DNA of 64,000 bases. It comes from Dermatophilaceae bacterium Soc4.6. GTDB taxonomy: Bacteria; Actinomycetota; Actinomycetes; Actinomycetales; Dermatophilaceae. The translations under genes were made by a program, and so were the position numbers. Positions 25,100 to 33,604 of the stretch are shown piece by piece (positions within the stretch are counted from its first letter, which is position 1; each line of letters begins with the position of its first letter). The notes under the pieces were generated by a model that saw only the letters and a program-made list of their open reading frames with translations, had not been told where the DNA came from and searched no databases. The stretch is from NCBI GenBank assembly GCA_039889245.1, contig JAZGVH010000002.1, positions 2,294,001 to 2,358,000 of the forward strand, in the 5' to 3' direction.

Positions 25100-25163
25100 G
25101 CCGCGACCGGCTCGGGCCGCGACCGGCCCGGACCACGACCGGCTCAGACCACGACCGGCTCAG
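25100..25163. repeat. Four tandem 16-bp repeats at a convergent gene junction
   Basis: Units GCCGCGACCGGCTCGG, GCCGCGACCGGCCCGG and twice ACCACGACCGGCTCAG follow each other with no gap. The last unit supplies the stop codon (TCA, 25160-25162) of the convergent FAD-linked oxidase gene. No clear hairpin forms within one unit, but GACCGG/CCGG pairing between units is possible. Confidence 0.75.
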
Positions 25164-26626
25164 AGGACCTTGCCGGGGTTGAAGATGCCGAGCGGGTCGA
25201 GGCGGTCCTTGATCGCCCGCTGCACCGCCAGGTCGAGCGGGTCGAGCTCGCGCCGCAGGCCGGCCATCTTGAGCAGCCCGACGCCGTGCTCCCCCGTCAC
25301 GGTGCCACCGAGGGCGAGCGCCGCGTCGATGATGTCGTCGAACGCGAGCTGGGCCGCGGCCCGAGCCGCCTCGTCGCCGACGGGCGTGACCATGAGCGGG
25401 TGCAGGTTGCCGTCGCCGGCGTGGGCGATGGTGCCGATCGTGATGCCGTGACGCTGCGAGATCTCTCCCAGCTGGCCGAGCATCGCCGGCAGCGCCGAGC
25501 GGGGCACGCAGACGTCCTCGGTCAGCAGCGGCCCGAGCCGCTCGAGCGCCGGGTAGGCGAGCCGCCGGGCCGCGAACAGCAGCTCGGCCTCGGCGGCGTC
25601 GGTGGAGACGGCAGCGAAGAGGGGCTGCGCCGTCTCGAAGGCCGCGACCACGGCGGCGGCCTCGACGGACCCGGCCTCGCCGGGGGTGTCGACCCGAGCC
25701 AGGAGCAGGGCCGCGGCCTCCGACTGGAGGCCGAGGTGCTTCCACTCCTCGACCGCCACGAGGGTGTCGTGGTCGATGAGCTCGAACGCCGAGGGCGTCA
25801 GCCCCCGCCGGGTCACCTCGGCCACCGCACGACCGGCGGCGACCAGGGAGTCGAAGGCGCCGACGACCGTGTGCGGCGTGCCGGTGAGTGCCGGTCGCAG
25901 CCGCAGCGTCACCTCGGTCACGACCCCGAGCGTGCCCTCCGACCCGACCATCAGAGCGGTGAGGTCGTAGCCGGCGACCCCCTTCGCCGTCCGACGGCCC
26001 ATGCGCACGGTGTTGCCGTAGCCCGCGGGGCCGCCCATCACGGCCTTCAGGCCGAGCACGTAGTCGCGCGTGACGCCGTACTTCACGCAGCACAGACCAC
26101 CAGCGTTGGTGGCGACGTTGCCGCCGATGGTCGACCACGGAGCACTGGCCGGATCGGGCGGATACCACAGGCCGTGCTCCCGGACGGCGGCCTTGAGGTC
26201 GTCGTTGACGACGCCGGGCTCGACGACGCAGATGAGGTCGTCGGCGTCGATCTCCGTGATGGCGTCCATGGTCGACAGGTCGAGCACGAGGCAGCCGTCG
26301 ACGGCGTTGGCCCCGCCCGAGAGGCCGGTGCCGGCCCCTCTCGGCACGACCGGCACCCCCAGGTCAGCACACACGCGGACGGCGTGCTCGACCTCGGTCC
26401 CGGTGCGCGCTCGCAGCGCCACGGCGGCGGTGCCGACCGCCGCCCACTCGGCCTCGTCGTGCGACAGGCTCGCCACGACATCGGCGTCGGTCACCAGGCG
26501 CTCGGCCGGGATGCTGCGGCCGAAAGCCTCCAGCAGGGTCTCGCGCGTGGTCCGCGACCCTGCGTGCGCGGCAGCGTGGGCCGGGTCGGAGTGGGGCGCG
26601 GCGTGGGGCGCGGACGTCGTCGTCAT
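25160..26626 (-). CDS. FAD-linked oxidase, GlcD / D-lactate dehydrogenase-like
   Basis: The 488-residue product has an FAD_binding_4 (PCMH-type) domain with VVPRGAGTGLSGGANAVDG, TIGGNVATNAGGLCCVKYG and GSEGTLGVVTEVTLRL, and an FAD-oxidase C-terminal domain with IAHAGDGNLHP and GTVTGEHGVGLLK. This is the glycolate oxidase GlcD / D-2-hydroxy-acid dehydrogenase family. No GlcE or GlcF partner gene is adjacent, so it may be a stand-alone D-lactate or D-2-hydroxy-acid dehydrogenase. The N-terminal 25 residues are His/Ala-rich and may be partly untranslated if a later start is used. Confidence 0.9.
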   Translation of the reverse strand: MTTTSAPHAAPHSDPAHAAAHAGSRTTRETLLEAFGRSIPAERLVTDADVVASLSHDEAEWAAVGTAAVALRARTGTEVEHAVRVCADLGVPVVPRGAGTGLSGGANAVDGCLVLDLSTMDAITEIDADDLICVVEPGVVNDDLKAAVREHGLWYPPDPASAPWSTIGGNVATNAGGLCCVKYGVTRDYVLGLKAVMGGPAGYGNTVRMGRRTAKGVAGYDLTALMVGSEGTLGVVTEVTLRLRPALTGTPHTVVGAFDSLVAAGRAVAEVTRRGLTPSAFELIDHDTLVAVEEWKHLGLQSEAAALLLARVDTPGEAGSVEAAAVVAAFETAQPLFAAVSTDAAEAELLFAARRLAYPALERLGPLLTEDVCVPRSALPAMLGQLGEISQRHGITIGTIAHAGDGNLHPLMVTPVGDEAARAAAQLAFDDIIDAALALGGTVTGEHGVGLLKMAGLRRELDPLDLAVQRAIKDRLDPLGIFNPGKVL

Positions 26627-26718
26627 GCCTCACACCGTACGTCGACCTCGGCGCGGTCGGCCTGCTGGCCGGGCGATCCCGCGTTGGGCGAGCAGGTTCA
26701 CACGTGACCCGGTGAGCG

Positions 26719-26749
26719 TTGACAACATACAACTGACTGGTTGTATATT
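26719..26749 (+). promoter_or_regulatory. Promoter with overlapping palindromic operator for arsR-type gene
   Basis: TTGACA (26719-26724), a 17-base spacer and TGTATA (26742-26747) make a good sigma-A type promoter. Between them, ATACAAC-N6-GTTGTAT (26727-26746) is a perfect 7-bp inverted repeat. The expected transcription start is at or next to the GTG start codon at 26756, suggesting a leaderless mRNA. This fits an autorepressed ArsR-family gene. Confidence 0.7.
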
Positions 26750-26755
26750 ATCGGT

Positions 26756-27124
26756 GTGATCGACGGCGACGACGACAGGGCTGATGCCCTGTTCCAGGCC
26801 CTCGCCGACCGCACCCGGCGCGACATCCTGCGCCGGGTGCTGGCGGGGGAGCACTCGGTGAGCACGCTGGCGGCTTCATATGACATGAGCTTTGCCGCCG
26901 TGCAGAAGCACGTCGCCGTGCTCGAGCGGGCCGGCCTGCTCACCAAGCGACGTCAGGGCCGTGAGCAGCTCGCCCGCGGCGACGTCGAGGCGGTGCGCTC
27001 GGTGGGCGCGCTCCTCACCGAGCTCGAGACCGTATGGAGGGGTCGCGTCGCCCGCATCGACGACCTCCTCGCACTCACCACCCCCGCCGAATCCCGCTCT
27101 GCTCCAAGCGAACCAGGAGAATGA
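26756..27124 (+). CDS. ArsR-family (HTH) regulator, second copy type
   Basis: The 122-residue product opens DDDRADALFQALADRTRRDI and shows the winged-helix segments STLAASYDMSFAAVQKHVAV and LERAGLLTKRRQGREQ of the ArsR/SRPBCC-associated group. No metal-binding cysteines are present. GTG 26756 lies right at the expected mRNA start. It is separated by one base from the SRPBCC gene that follows, a paired arrangement also present at 14657-15501. Confidence 0.9.
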   Translation: MIDGDDDRADALFQALADRTRRDILRRVLAGEHSVSTLAASYDMSFAAVQKHVAVLERAGLLTKRRQGREQLARGDVEAVRSVGALLTELETVWRGRVARIDDLLALTTPAESRSAPSEPGE

Positions 27125-27125
27125 C

Positions 27126-27611
27126 ATGCCCGTCCACACCGCCACCCACGACCTCGACGCCCTCACCATCACCTTCACCGCCGACTTCGCCGCCCCGCTG
27201 GAGCGGGTGTGGCAGGTCTACACCGACCCGCGCCTGATCGAGAAGTGGTTCGGGCCGCCGACCTACCCCGCGACCTTCGTCCACCACGACCTGCGCGTCG
27301 GCGGACGGGTCACCTACTTCATGACCGGGCCGCAGGGGCAGAAGCACGGTGGGTGGTGGGAGTTCACCGCTATCGAGCCGCAGAGCCTGCTCTCCTTCGA
27401 CGACGGTTTCGCTGACGACGACCTGCAGCCGGTGGCGTCGATGCCGGTGTCGCACAACGACTACCGGTTCTCCGGGGCCGGCGGGGCGACGACGGTCGTG
27501 ACGGTCAGCACCTACGAGTCGGCCGAGGGCCTGCAGAAGGTGCTCGAGATGGGCGTCATCGAGGGTGCGACCTCGGCGATCAACCAGATCGACGCACTGC
27601 TCGCGAGCTGA
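27126..27611 (+). CDS. SRPBCC (AHSA1-like) domain protein
   Basis: The 161-residue product is a textbook AHSA1-type protein: FTADFAAPLERVWQVYTDPR, LIEKWFGPPTYPATFVHHDL, RVGGRVTYFMTGPQGQKHGG and the C-terminal helix LQKVLEMGVIEGATSAINQI. AGGAGA lies 7-12 bases before ATG 27126. Together with the upstream regulator it forms an operon probably repressed through the palindrome at 26727-26746. Ligand unknown. Confidence 0.9.
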   Translation: MPVHTATHDLDALTITFTADFAAPLERVWQVYTDPRLIEKWFGPPTYPATFVHHDLRVGGRVTYFMTGPQGQKHGGWWEFTAIEPQSLLSFDDGFADDDLQPVASMPVSHNDYRFSGAGGATTVVTVSTYESAEGLQKVLEMGVIEGATSAINQIDALLAS

Positions 27612-27668
27612 CGGGTGGGGGTCGGCAAACGGCTTGCCTGCGCCGCCGCCGCGTGGTCGGCTGATGCC

Positions 27669-28448
27669 ATGGACCTCCTCGCCGCCCGCGCGGCCTACGA
27701 CGAGCACCTGCGACGCAACCCGGCCGCCGCGCCGGGGGAGGTCGTGGAGAAGGACGCCGGCGTCGTGCGGATGCTGTGGGAGGGCGGCTGGGCCGGGGTG
27801 CTGTGGTCCGACCTGGGCGGGCTCACCTCCGACGAGGTGGACGAGGCCGTGGCCGCTGAGGTGGCGCGCTTCGCCCCCCGGAGCACGCCGTGGGAGTGGA
27901 AGTGGCACGCCTACGACGAGCCGGCCGACCTGCCCGACCGGCTCGTCGCGGCCGGCCTGACCCGGGGCGAGGACGAGGCGCTCATGGTGGCCGAGCTGGC
28001 CGAGCTCGACCTCGACGTGCGGCTGCCCGCGGGCGTGCGGCTGGAGCCGGTGACCGACGACGTGGGGGTCGGGCGGCTCGTGGTCGTGCACGACGCGGTC
28101 TTCGGCGGCGACCACAGCGGCATCGGGCGGCACGTGGCCTCCGGCATCGCCGGTGACCCGCCCACCTGCGCCGCCGTCGTCGCGATGGCCGGGGACGAGC
28201 CGGTCTCGTCGGGTCGCGTCGAGCTGCACCACGGCACGCCCTTCGCGAGCATCTGGGGTGGCGGGACGGTGGCGGCCTGGCGCGGGCAGGGAGTCTTCCG
28301 GGCGCTCGTCGCGCAGCGGGCCGGCGTCGCCGCGGATCGCGGCTTCCGCTACCTGCAGGTCGACGCCTCGCCGCAGAGCCGCCCGATCCTCGAGCGGCTC
28401 GGCTTCGTGCAGCTGACCCTCACCGTGCCGTTCACGGGGGGCGCGTGA
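27669..28448 (+). CDS. GNAT-family N-acetyltransferase
   Basis: The 259-residue product has a helical N-terminal half (MDLLAARAAYDEHLRRNPAA) and a C-terminal GNAT fold with motif A WRGQGVFRALVAQRAGVAAD (acetyl-CoA loop, QxxG/A form) and YLQVDASPQSRPILERLGF as motif B. Substrate cannot be told. ATG 27669 was chosen; a GTG at 27615 would add 18 residues of poor quality. The stop overlaps the next start as GTGA, indicating co-translation with the Cys-rich pentapeptide protein. Confidence 0.8.
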   Translation: MDLLAARAAYDEHLRRNPAAAPGEVVEKDAGVVRMLWEGGWAGVLWSDLGGLTSDEVDEAVAAEVARFAPRSTPWEWKWHAYDEPADLPDRLVAAGLTRGEDEALMVAELAELDLDVRLPAGVRLEPVTDDVGVGRLVVVHDAVFGGDHSGIGRHVASGIAGDPPTCAAVVAMAGDEPVSSGRVELHHGTPFASIWGGGTVAAWRGQGVFRALVAQRAGVAADRGFRYLQVDASPQSRPILERLGFVQLTLTVPFTGGA

Positions 28449-29239
28449 GCTCGACACCGGAGACGCGGTCGGACTGCTCGCGCTGCGTCGGGCTGTGCTG
28501 CGTCGCACTGCCGTTCGCCCGCTCAGCCGACTTCGCCGTCGACAAGCCCGCCGGGATGCCGTGCCGTCATCTCGGGCTCGACCACGGCTGCGGGATCCAC
28601 GCGTCGCTCCCGCAGGAGGGATACCGCGGGTGCACCGTCTTCGAGTGCTTCGGGGCCGGTCAGCAGGTCTCGCAGGTGACCTTCCGCGGGATGTCGTGGC
28701 GGGAGTCGCCGTCGCTGGCCGCCTCGATGTTTGCCGTCTTCCCGGTCATGCAGGCACTGCACGAGGTGCTGCGCCACCTGCAGGAGGCTTCGGGCTGGCC
28801 GCTGTCGACGAGGCTGGCCGGGCGGGTCGCGGCGCTCTTGGACGAGGTCGTCGCCCGGACGGGCGACGGGCCAGACCTGTTGTTGGCGCTCGACCTCGGC
28901 GAGCTGCGGTCCCGCGTCGGGCCGGTGCTGGGGGCGGCGAGCGGCGAGGTGCGGGGCGGGGCTCCCTACCAGCCGGACGGGCGGTTGCAGGCGCGGGCCG
29001 ACCTCGTCGGCGCTGACCTGCAGGGGGTCGACGGGCGCGGAGCCGACCTGCGTGGTGCCCTGCTCATCGGGGCCGACCTGCGGGGCGCGAGGCTGGGCGC
29101 CGCCGACCTACTGGGCACGGACCTGCGTGGGGCAGACCTGAGGGGGGCCGACCTGAGGGGCGCCCTGTTCCTCACCCAGCCCCAGCTGCAGGCCGCCACG
29201 ACCGACGCCACCACCCGCACCGGCCCCCGCACGCCGTGA
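28445..29239 (+). CDS. Cys-rich protein with C-terminal pentapeptide repeats
   Basis: The 264-residue product has an N-terminal module with about nine cysteines (DCSRCVGLCC, MPCRHLGLDHGCG, GCTVFECFGAGQ), a helical middle, and eight or so A(D/N)LxG pentapeptides at residues about 180-245 (GADLRGALLIGADLRGARLG). Pentapeptide repeats fold as a right-handed quadrilateral helix; the cysteine cluster may bind zinc or an iron-sulfur centre. Function unknown. It is translationally coupled to the GNAT gene before it. Confidence 0.75.
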   Translation: MSSTPETRSDCSRCVGLCCVALPFARSADFAVDKPAGMPCRHLGLDHGCGIHASLPQEGYRGCTVFECFGAGQQVSQVTFRGMSWRESPSLAASMFAVFPVMQALHEVLRHLQEASGWPLSTRLAGRVAALLDEVVARTGDGPDLLLALDLGELRSRVGPVLGAASGEVRGGAPYQPDGRLQARADLVGADLQGVDGRGADLRGALLIGADLRGARLGAADLLGTDLRGADLRGADLRGALFLTQPQLQAATTDATTRTGPRTP

Positions 29240-29270
29240 CGCCGGCACCCGACACGACGTGACGGGTGGG

Positions 29271-30416
29271 TCAGGCCAACGGGTCCAGGGCGTCGTAGCC
29301 CGCCACACCGTCGGCCAGGGCGCCGGCGGCGAAGGTGCCGTCACCGAAGAGGTGGTCGATCGCGGTCAGGCGGGAGGTGTAGCTGCCGACGGCGTACTCG
29401 GCCGTCATGCCGATGCCACCGTGCAGCTGGATCGCCTCCTGGCCGATGTGGCGCGATGCCCGGCTGACCATGAGGGTCGAGCGGCGGGCCGCGGCCGAGA
29501 TGGCGGCGGGGTCGCCGGCCTCGAGCACCATGGTCGCCCACTGCACGACACTCGTGGCGAGCTCGAGCGAGACGTACATGTCGGCGGCCCGGAAGGTCAG
29601 CGCCTGGAAGGTGTTGAGGGTGACGCCGAACTGCTTGCGGCTCTTGAGGTAGTCGGTCGTCATGGTGAGGGCGACCTCCATGATGCCGATCGCCTCGTTG
29701 GCCACGAGGATGCGCGCGGTGTCGAGCGCGGTCGCCAGCGCGGCGGTGCGGTTGACCCCGGCCTCGCCGAGGGGGGTCGCCCGCGCGGCGGTGAGGGTGA
29801 TGCGCGCGGCGCGGCCGCCCTCGAAGGTCGGGTGCCCCTCGCGCTGCACTCCCTCGGCGTCACCCTCGACGAGGAACAGGCCCGTGCCGCCCTCGGGCAG
29901 CACGGCCGACACGACGAGCAGGTCGGCTCGGGCGCCCTGGACCACCGGCGCCTTCACGCCGTCGACGGTCCACGAGTCGCCGTCCTGGCTGGCCTTGACG
30001 TCACTGGCCGACGGCTTCCACCGGCGGCCCGGCTCCTCGTGGGCGACGGCGACGAGCCGTTCCCCAGCGGAGATCGCGCCGAGCACCTCGGCGCGCTGCT
30101 CGGGCGTCCCGACCGCGGCGACCAGTGACCCGGCGAGGCCGACGGTCACGGCATACGGCTCGGGGGCGATGACCCGGCCGATCTCCTGGGCCACCACAGA
30201 GGTCTCGATCCAGCCGGCGCCGGCGCCGCCGTCCTCCTCGGCGAAGGGCAGGCTGAGGGCGCCGAGCTCGGCGAGCCGACCCCACAGCTCCTCGCTGTAG
30301 CCGGGCTCGGCCTTGGTCGCCTGACGGCGCTTCTCGAAGTCGCTGTAGCTCTTGGTCAGCAGGCCGCGGACGGCGTCGCGCAGGGCGTCCTGCTCGTCGG
30401 TGTAGGTGAAGTCCAT
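29271..30416 (-). CDS. Acyl-CoA dehydrogenase, smaller/non-canonical subunit
   Basis: The 381-residue product has the acyl-CoA dehydrogenase N-terminal, beta and C-terminal helical domains (MDFTYTDEQDALRDAVRGLL, AVAHEEPGRRWKPS, KSRKQFGVTLNTFQALTFRA and IQLHGGIGMTAEYAV). The C-terminal motif is FGDGTF with no glutamate in the YEGTS position. It lies 43 bases after another acyl-CoA dehydrogenase gene on the same strand. Paired genes like this encode alpha2beta2 heterotetramers in steroid and side-chain catabolism (FadE-type), so the two products probably work together. Confidence 0.88.
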   Translation of the reverse strand: MDFTYTDEQDALRDAVRGLLTKSYSDFEKRRQATKAEPGYSEELWGRLAELGALSLPFAEEDGGAGAGWIETSVVAQEIGRVIAPEPYAVTVGLAGSLVAAVGTPEQRAEVLGAISAGERLVAVAHEEPGRRWKPSASDVKASQDGDSWTVDGVKAPVVQGARADLLVVSAVLPEGGTGLFLVEGDAEGVQREGHPTFEGGRAARITLTAARATPLGEAGVNRTAALATALDTARILVANEAIGIMEVALTMTTDYLKSRKQFGVTLNTFQALTFRAADMYVSLELATSVVQWATMVLEAGDPAAISAAARRSTLMVSRASRHIGQEAIQLHGGIGMTAEYAVGSYTSRLTAIDHLFGDGTFAAGALADGVAGYDALDPLA

Positions 30417-30459
30417 GTCTCTTCTCGCAGGTCTCGGGGGGTCTGAGGGCGGTCGCGGG

Positions 30460-31593
30460 TCAGAGCCCGAGGATGGTCTTGGCGATGATCTGGCGCTGCA
30501 CCTCGTTGGAGCCGCCGTAGATCGAGGCCTTGCGCATGTTGAGGTAGGCCGGCGTGGCGCGCGACTCCCAGCCGTCGCCGTTGAGCACGCCGGGGCCGGC
30601 GACGTCGACGAGCAGCTCGGTGACCGCCTGCTGGATCTCGGTGCCCTTGAGCTTGAGCACCGACGAGGCCGGGTGCGGGGCGCCGTTGTGAGAGTTGGCC
30701 ACGACCCGCAGGGCGGTGAGCTCGAGCGCGAGCAGCTGGTTCTCCAGCTCGGCGATGCGGGCGGCGTAGAGCGGGTCGGAGAGCAGCCCGCTCTCGGTGG
30801 CCAGGCGCTTGGCCCGGGCGAGGCTGCGCTTGGTCGAGCCCACGGGGGCGACGCCGACGCGCTCGTTGCCGAGGAGGAACTTCGCGATGGTCCAGCCCTG
30901 GTTGACCTCGCCGACGAGCATGTCGCCGGGCACGCGCACGTCGGTGAACCAGACCTCGTTGACCTCGTGGCCGCCGTCGATGAGCTCGATGGGGCGCACC
31001 TCGACGCCGGGCAGCGTCATGTCGATGAGCAGCATCGAGATGCCGGCCTGCTTCTTGACGTCGGGGTCGGTGCGCACGAGGGTGAAGATCCAGTCGGCGT
31101 GCTGCCCGAGCGTGGTCCAGGTCTTCTGACCGGTGACGATCCAGTCGTCGCCGTCCTTGACCGCCCGGGTGCGCAGCGACGCCAGGTCGGAGCCGGCATC
31201 GGGCTCGGAGAAGCCCTGGCTCCACCAGATGTCGAGGCTCGCCGTGGCGGGCAGGAAGCGCTCCTTGAGCTCCTGGCTGCCGAACTGCGCGAGCACCGGG
31301 CCGATCATCGAGGCGTTGAAGGCGAGCGGCGGCGGCACCGCGGCAGCCATCATCTCCTCGTTCCAGATGTGGCGCTGCAGGTCGCTCCAGGCCTGCCCGC
31401 CCCACTCGACCGGCCAGTGCGGCACGGCGTAGCCGGCGTCGTTGAGGGTGCGCTGCGCCTCCACGATCTGCTCCTTGGTGAGCTCACGTCCCTCCGCCAC
31501 CGCGTCGCGGATCTCCGGCGACACCTTCGTGGTGAAGAACTCGCGCATCTGCGTGCGGAACTCCTGGTCCTGCTCGGACAGCTCCAGCTGCAT
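30460..31593 (-). CDS. Acyl-CoA dehydrogenase, catalytic subunit candidate
   Basis: The 377-residue product starts MQLELSEQDQEFRTQMREFF and has WWSQGFSEPDAGSDLASLRT (FAD/substrate domain), QKTWTTLGQHADWIF and IYGGSNEVQRQIIAKTILGL at the end. The usual YEGTS glutamate is replaced (YGGS), but a glutamate occurs in LLGNERVGV, the helix-G position used as catalytic base by isovaleryl- and FadE-type enzymes. ATG 31593 was chosen over a longer upstream reading because family similarity starts there. Probably the first gene of an operon with 29271-30416. Confidence 0.88.
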   Translation of the reverse strand: MQLELSEQDQEFRTQMREFFTTKVSPEIRDAVAEGRELTKEQIVEAQRTLNDAGYAVPHWPVEWGGQAWSDLQRHIWNEEMMAAAVPPPLAFNASMIGPVLAQFGSQELKERFLPATASLDIWWSQGFSEPDAGSDLASLRTRAVKDGDDWIVTGQKTWTTLGQHADWIFTLVRTDPDVKKQAGISMLLIDMTLPGVEVRPIELIDGGHEVNEVWFTDVRVPGDMLVGEVNQGWTIAKFLLGNERVGVAPVGSTKRSLARAKRLATESGLLSDPLYAARIAELENQLLALELTALRVVANSHNGAPHPASSVLKLKGTEIQQAVTELLVDVAGPGVLNGDGWESRATPAYLNMRKASIYGGSNEVQRQIIAKTILGL

Positions 31594-31767
31594 CGACTCG
31601 TCGCCTTCCGTCGTCTCGCGGTACGGCGTCTCGCGGCGCCGCGTTGCCCTGCTGACGCCGCCCCACCGCCCGGGCGGGGCGCGCATCCCCTCCATCATCG
31701 CCTGTCGACGTACTTACCGGTAGCGAGGGGGCGCGAGGTGGCGCGCGTCACACGGGCGACGGCACGG

Positions 31768-33438
31768 TCAGGCTGGCACGGACTCCTCGTACTCCAGCTG
31801 GTGGGCGTCGCGCGCCACCTGCTGGGCGACCTGCTCGGGGGACAGCCGCAGGGCGATGGCCCAGAAGAAGATGACGAGGCTGAAGACGATGACCGTGCCG
31901 AGGTCGACCCACTCCGGCAGCACCTCGTGGGAGCCGGTGCCGTAGCGGCCCAGGGCGCCGAGCACGAGGTGACCGCCCAGCCAGGGGCCGAGCCAGATCG
32001 CCGGGCGCACCATGCTCGCCAGATCGGTGCCGGCCCTCGACGAGCCGATGGCGAAGATGACCAGCCCGGCGACGACCGCGCACACGACCTTGAGCGTGAT
32101 GTCGAAGCCACCCCAGTAGATGATGAGGTTCGCCGAGACGAAGGCGACCGGCAGGACGAGCCTGGGCGCAGGCACCCGGTAGGACCGCGAGCGGTCGGGG
32201 TCGCTGCGGTGCAGCGAGGCGAGCGCGACGGGAGCGATCGCGTACATGACCGCCGTGGCCCCGGTGACGGCACCCACGAGCGAGCTCCAGCTCGGGAAGG
32301 GCCCGAAGCCGATGATCCCCACGACCGAGGCCGTGAGGATCGAGACCCACGGCACGCCCTTGTCGTTGGTGCGGGACAGGGCCGACGGCAGCTCGCGCTC
32401 CTCGCCGAGGGCGTAGGACAGCCGAGCGGTGGTGCCGATGTAGACCACGCCCGTCCCCGCCGGGGAGATCACGGCGTCGATGATGAGGACGACGGCGAGC
32501 CAGCCGGCCCCGAGGGCCAGGGCCAGCGTGTACCAGGCGCCGTAGTCGGACGGGTCACCCCCGAGCGGCGAGCTCCAGTCCTTGGCGATGTCGGCCGGGT
32601 TGAGCCCGCCGATCATGACGACCTGGAGCAGCGCGTAGAGCACCGCGCCGATCGCCATCGCGGTGAGGATCGCCCGCGAGAGGTCGCGCTTGGGGTTGCG
32701 GGCCTCGCCGGCCAGCTGGACCGCCTGCTCGAAACCCTGCAGGGCGAAGACGACACCGCCGGTGAGGGCCGCGAAGACGCCGTGGAACCCATAGGGCATG
32801 AAGCCTCCGCCGGCGGTGAAGTTACCCGGTTTGAACTGCAGCGAGGCGACGACGACGATCGCGAGCAGGGGCACGGCGGTCTTCCAGATGACGACGGCGA
32901 CGTTGCTCTCCGACATGAACTGCGCGCCGGCCAGGTTCATCGCGGTGAAGAGCACCATGAGCACGACGGCGACGACGAGCCCGAGACCGTTGAGCAACCC
33001 CTCCTTGGGCCCGTCCTTGTAGATCATGTCGATGTGCTGGTTGACCCACCCCACGCTGTTGACGTAGGTGATGGCGGCCAGGACTTCGATGGGGGCGATG
33101 AAGACGGCCTGCAGCCACGACGCCCACCCGGCCGTGAAACCGGCGATCGAGCCGTGCGAGTAGTACGCGAAGCGCCCGCTGCCACCCGCCACCGGGTAGG
33201 CCGCCCCCAGCTCGGCATACGTGAGCGCGAGGAGGCTGAGCATCCCGGCCGCGAGGATCCACGACAGGATCGAGGCCGGACCGGCCTTCTCGGCCGCGTT
33301 GAGCGCCCCGAGCAGCCAGCCCGACCCGATGATCGAGCCGAGCGAGACGAACATCAGGCCGTAGAAGCCGACCGACCGGGTGAGGTGCCCCGCAGCCGGT
33401 CGAGGGTGGTCCTTTGCGGTGGTCCGGGTGCTGGCCAT
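31768..33438 (-). CDS. APC-superfamily amino acid permease
   Basis: The 556-residue product has about twelve to fourteen hydrophobic spans. The first contains the APC substrate-binding loop SLGSIIGSGWLLGALNAAEK (helix 1 GSxxGSG), and GGVVFALQGFEQAVQLAGEA with NPKRDLSRAI after it corresponds to helix 6-7 of the fold. The long C-terminal half (HRSDPDRSRSYRVPAPR) is typical of the aspartate:proton-symporter-like group. Substrate is not readable from sequence. Divergent from the SCO6745-type gene. Confidence 0.88.
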   Translation of the reverse strand: MASTRTTAKDHPRPAAGHLTRSVGFYGLMFVSLGSIIGSGWLLGALNAAEKAGPASILSWILAAGMLSLLALTYAELGAAYPVAGGSGRFAYYSHGSIAGFTAGWASWLQAVFIAPIEVLAAITYVNSVGWVNQHIDMIYKDGPKEGLLNGLGLVVAVVLMVLFTAMNLAGAQFMSESNVAVVIWKTAVPLLAIVVVASLQFKPGNFTAGGGFMPYGFHGVFAALTGGVVFALQGFEQAVQLAGEARNPKRDLSRAILTAMAIGAVLYALLQVVMIGGLNPADIAKDWSSPLGGDPSDYGAWYTLALALGAGWLAVVLIIDAVISPAGTGVVYIGTTARLSYALGEERELPSALSRTNDKGVPWVSILTASVVGIIGFGPFPSWSSLVGAVTGATAVMYAIAPVALASLHRSDPDRSRSYRVPAPRLVLPVAFVSANLIIYWGGFDITLKVVCAVVAGLVIFAIGSSRAGTDLASMVRPAIWLGPWLGGHLVLGALGRYGTGSHEVLPEWVDLGTVIVFSLVIFFWAIALRLSPEQVAQQVARDAHQLEYEESVPA

Positions 33439-33604
33439 CTCGAGCTCCGATCGACGGGTGCACTGTGAGCCGCCTCACATCGCGCGGCTGGGCCGAGCGT
33501 AGGAGCCCGGGACCCACCGCAACGGATTTCCCAGTCAACTCCCAGCCGCTGATTTCCGGCCACTACCCACCGCGCGCTCGGCTGGGGCAGCTAGGGTCAC
33601 CGCC

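Noticed and set aside
30406-33468. 1020-codon plus-strand frame through 30.4-33.5 kb
   Set aside because: It is antisense to the conserved acyl-CoA dehydrogenase and APC permease genes, with a low-complexity Asp/Gly/Arg/His composition typical of high-GC shadow frames.
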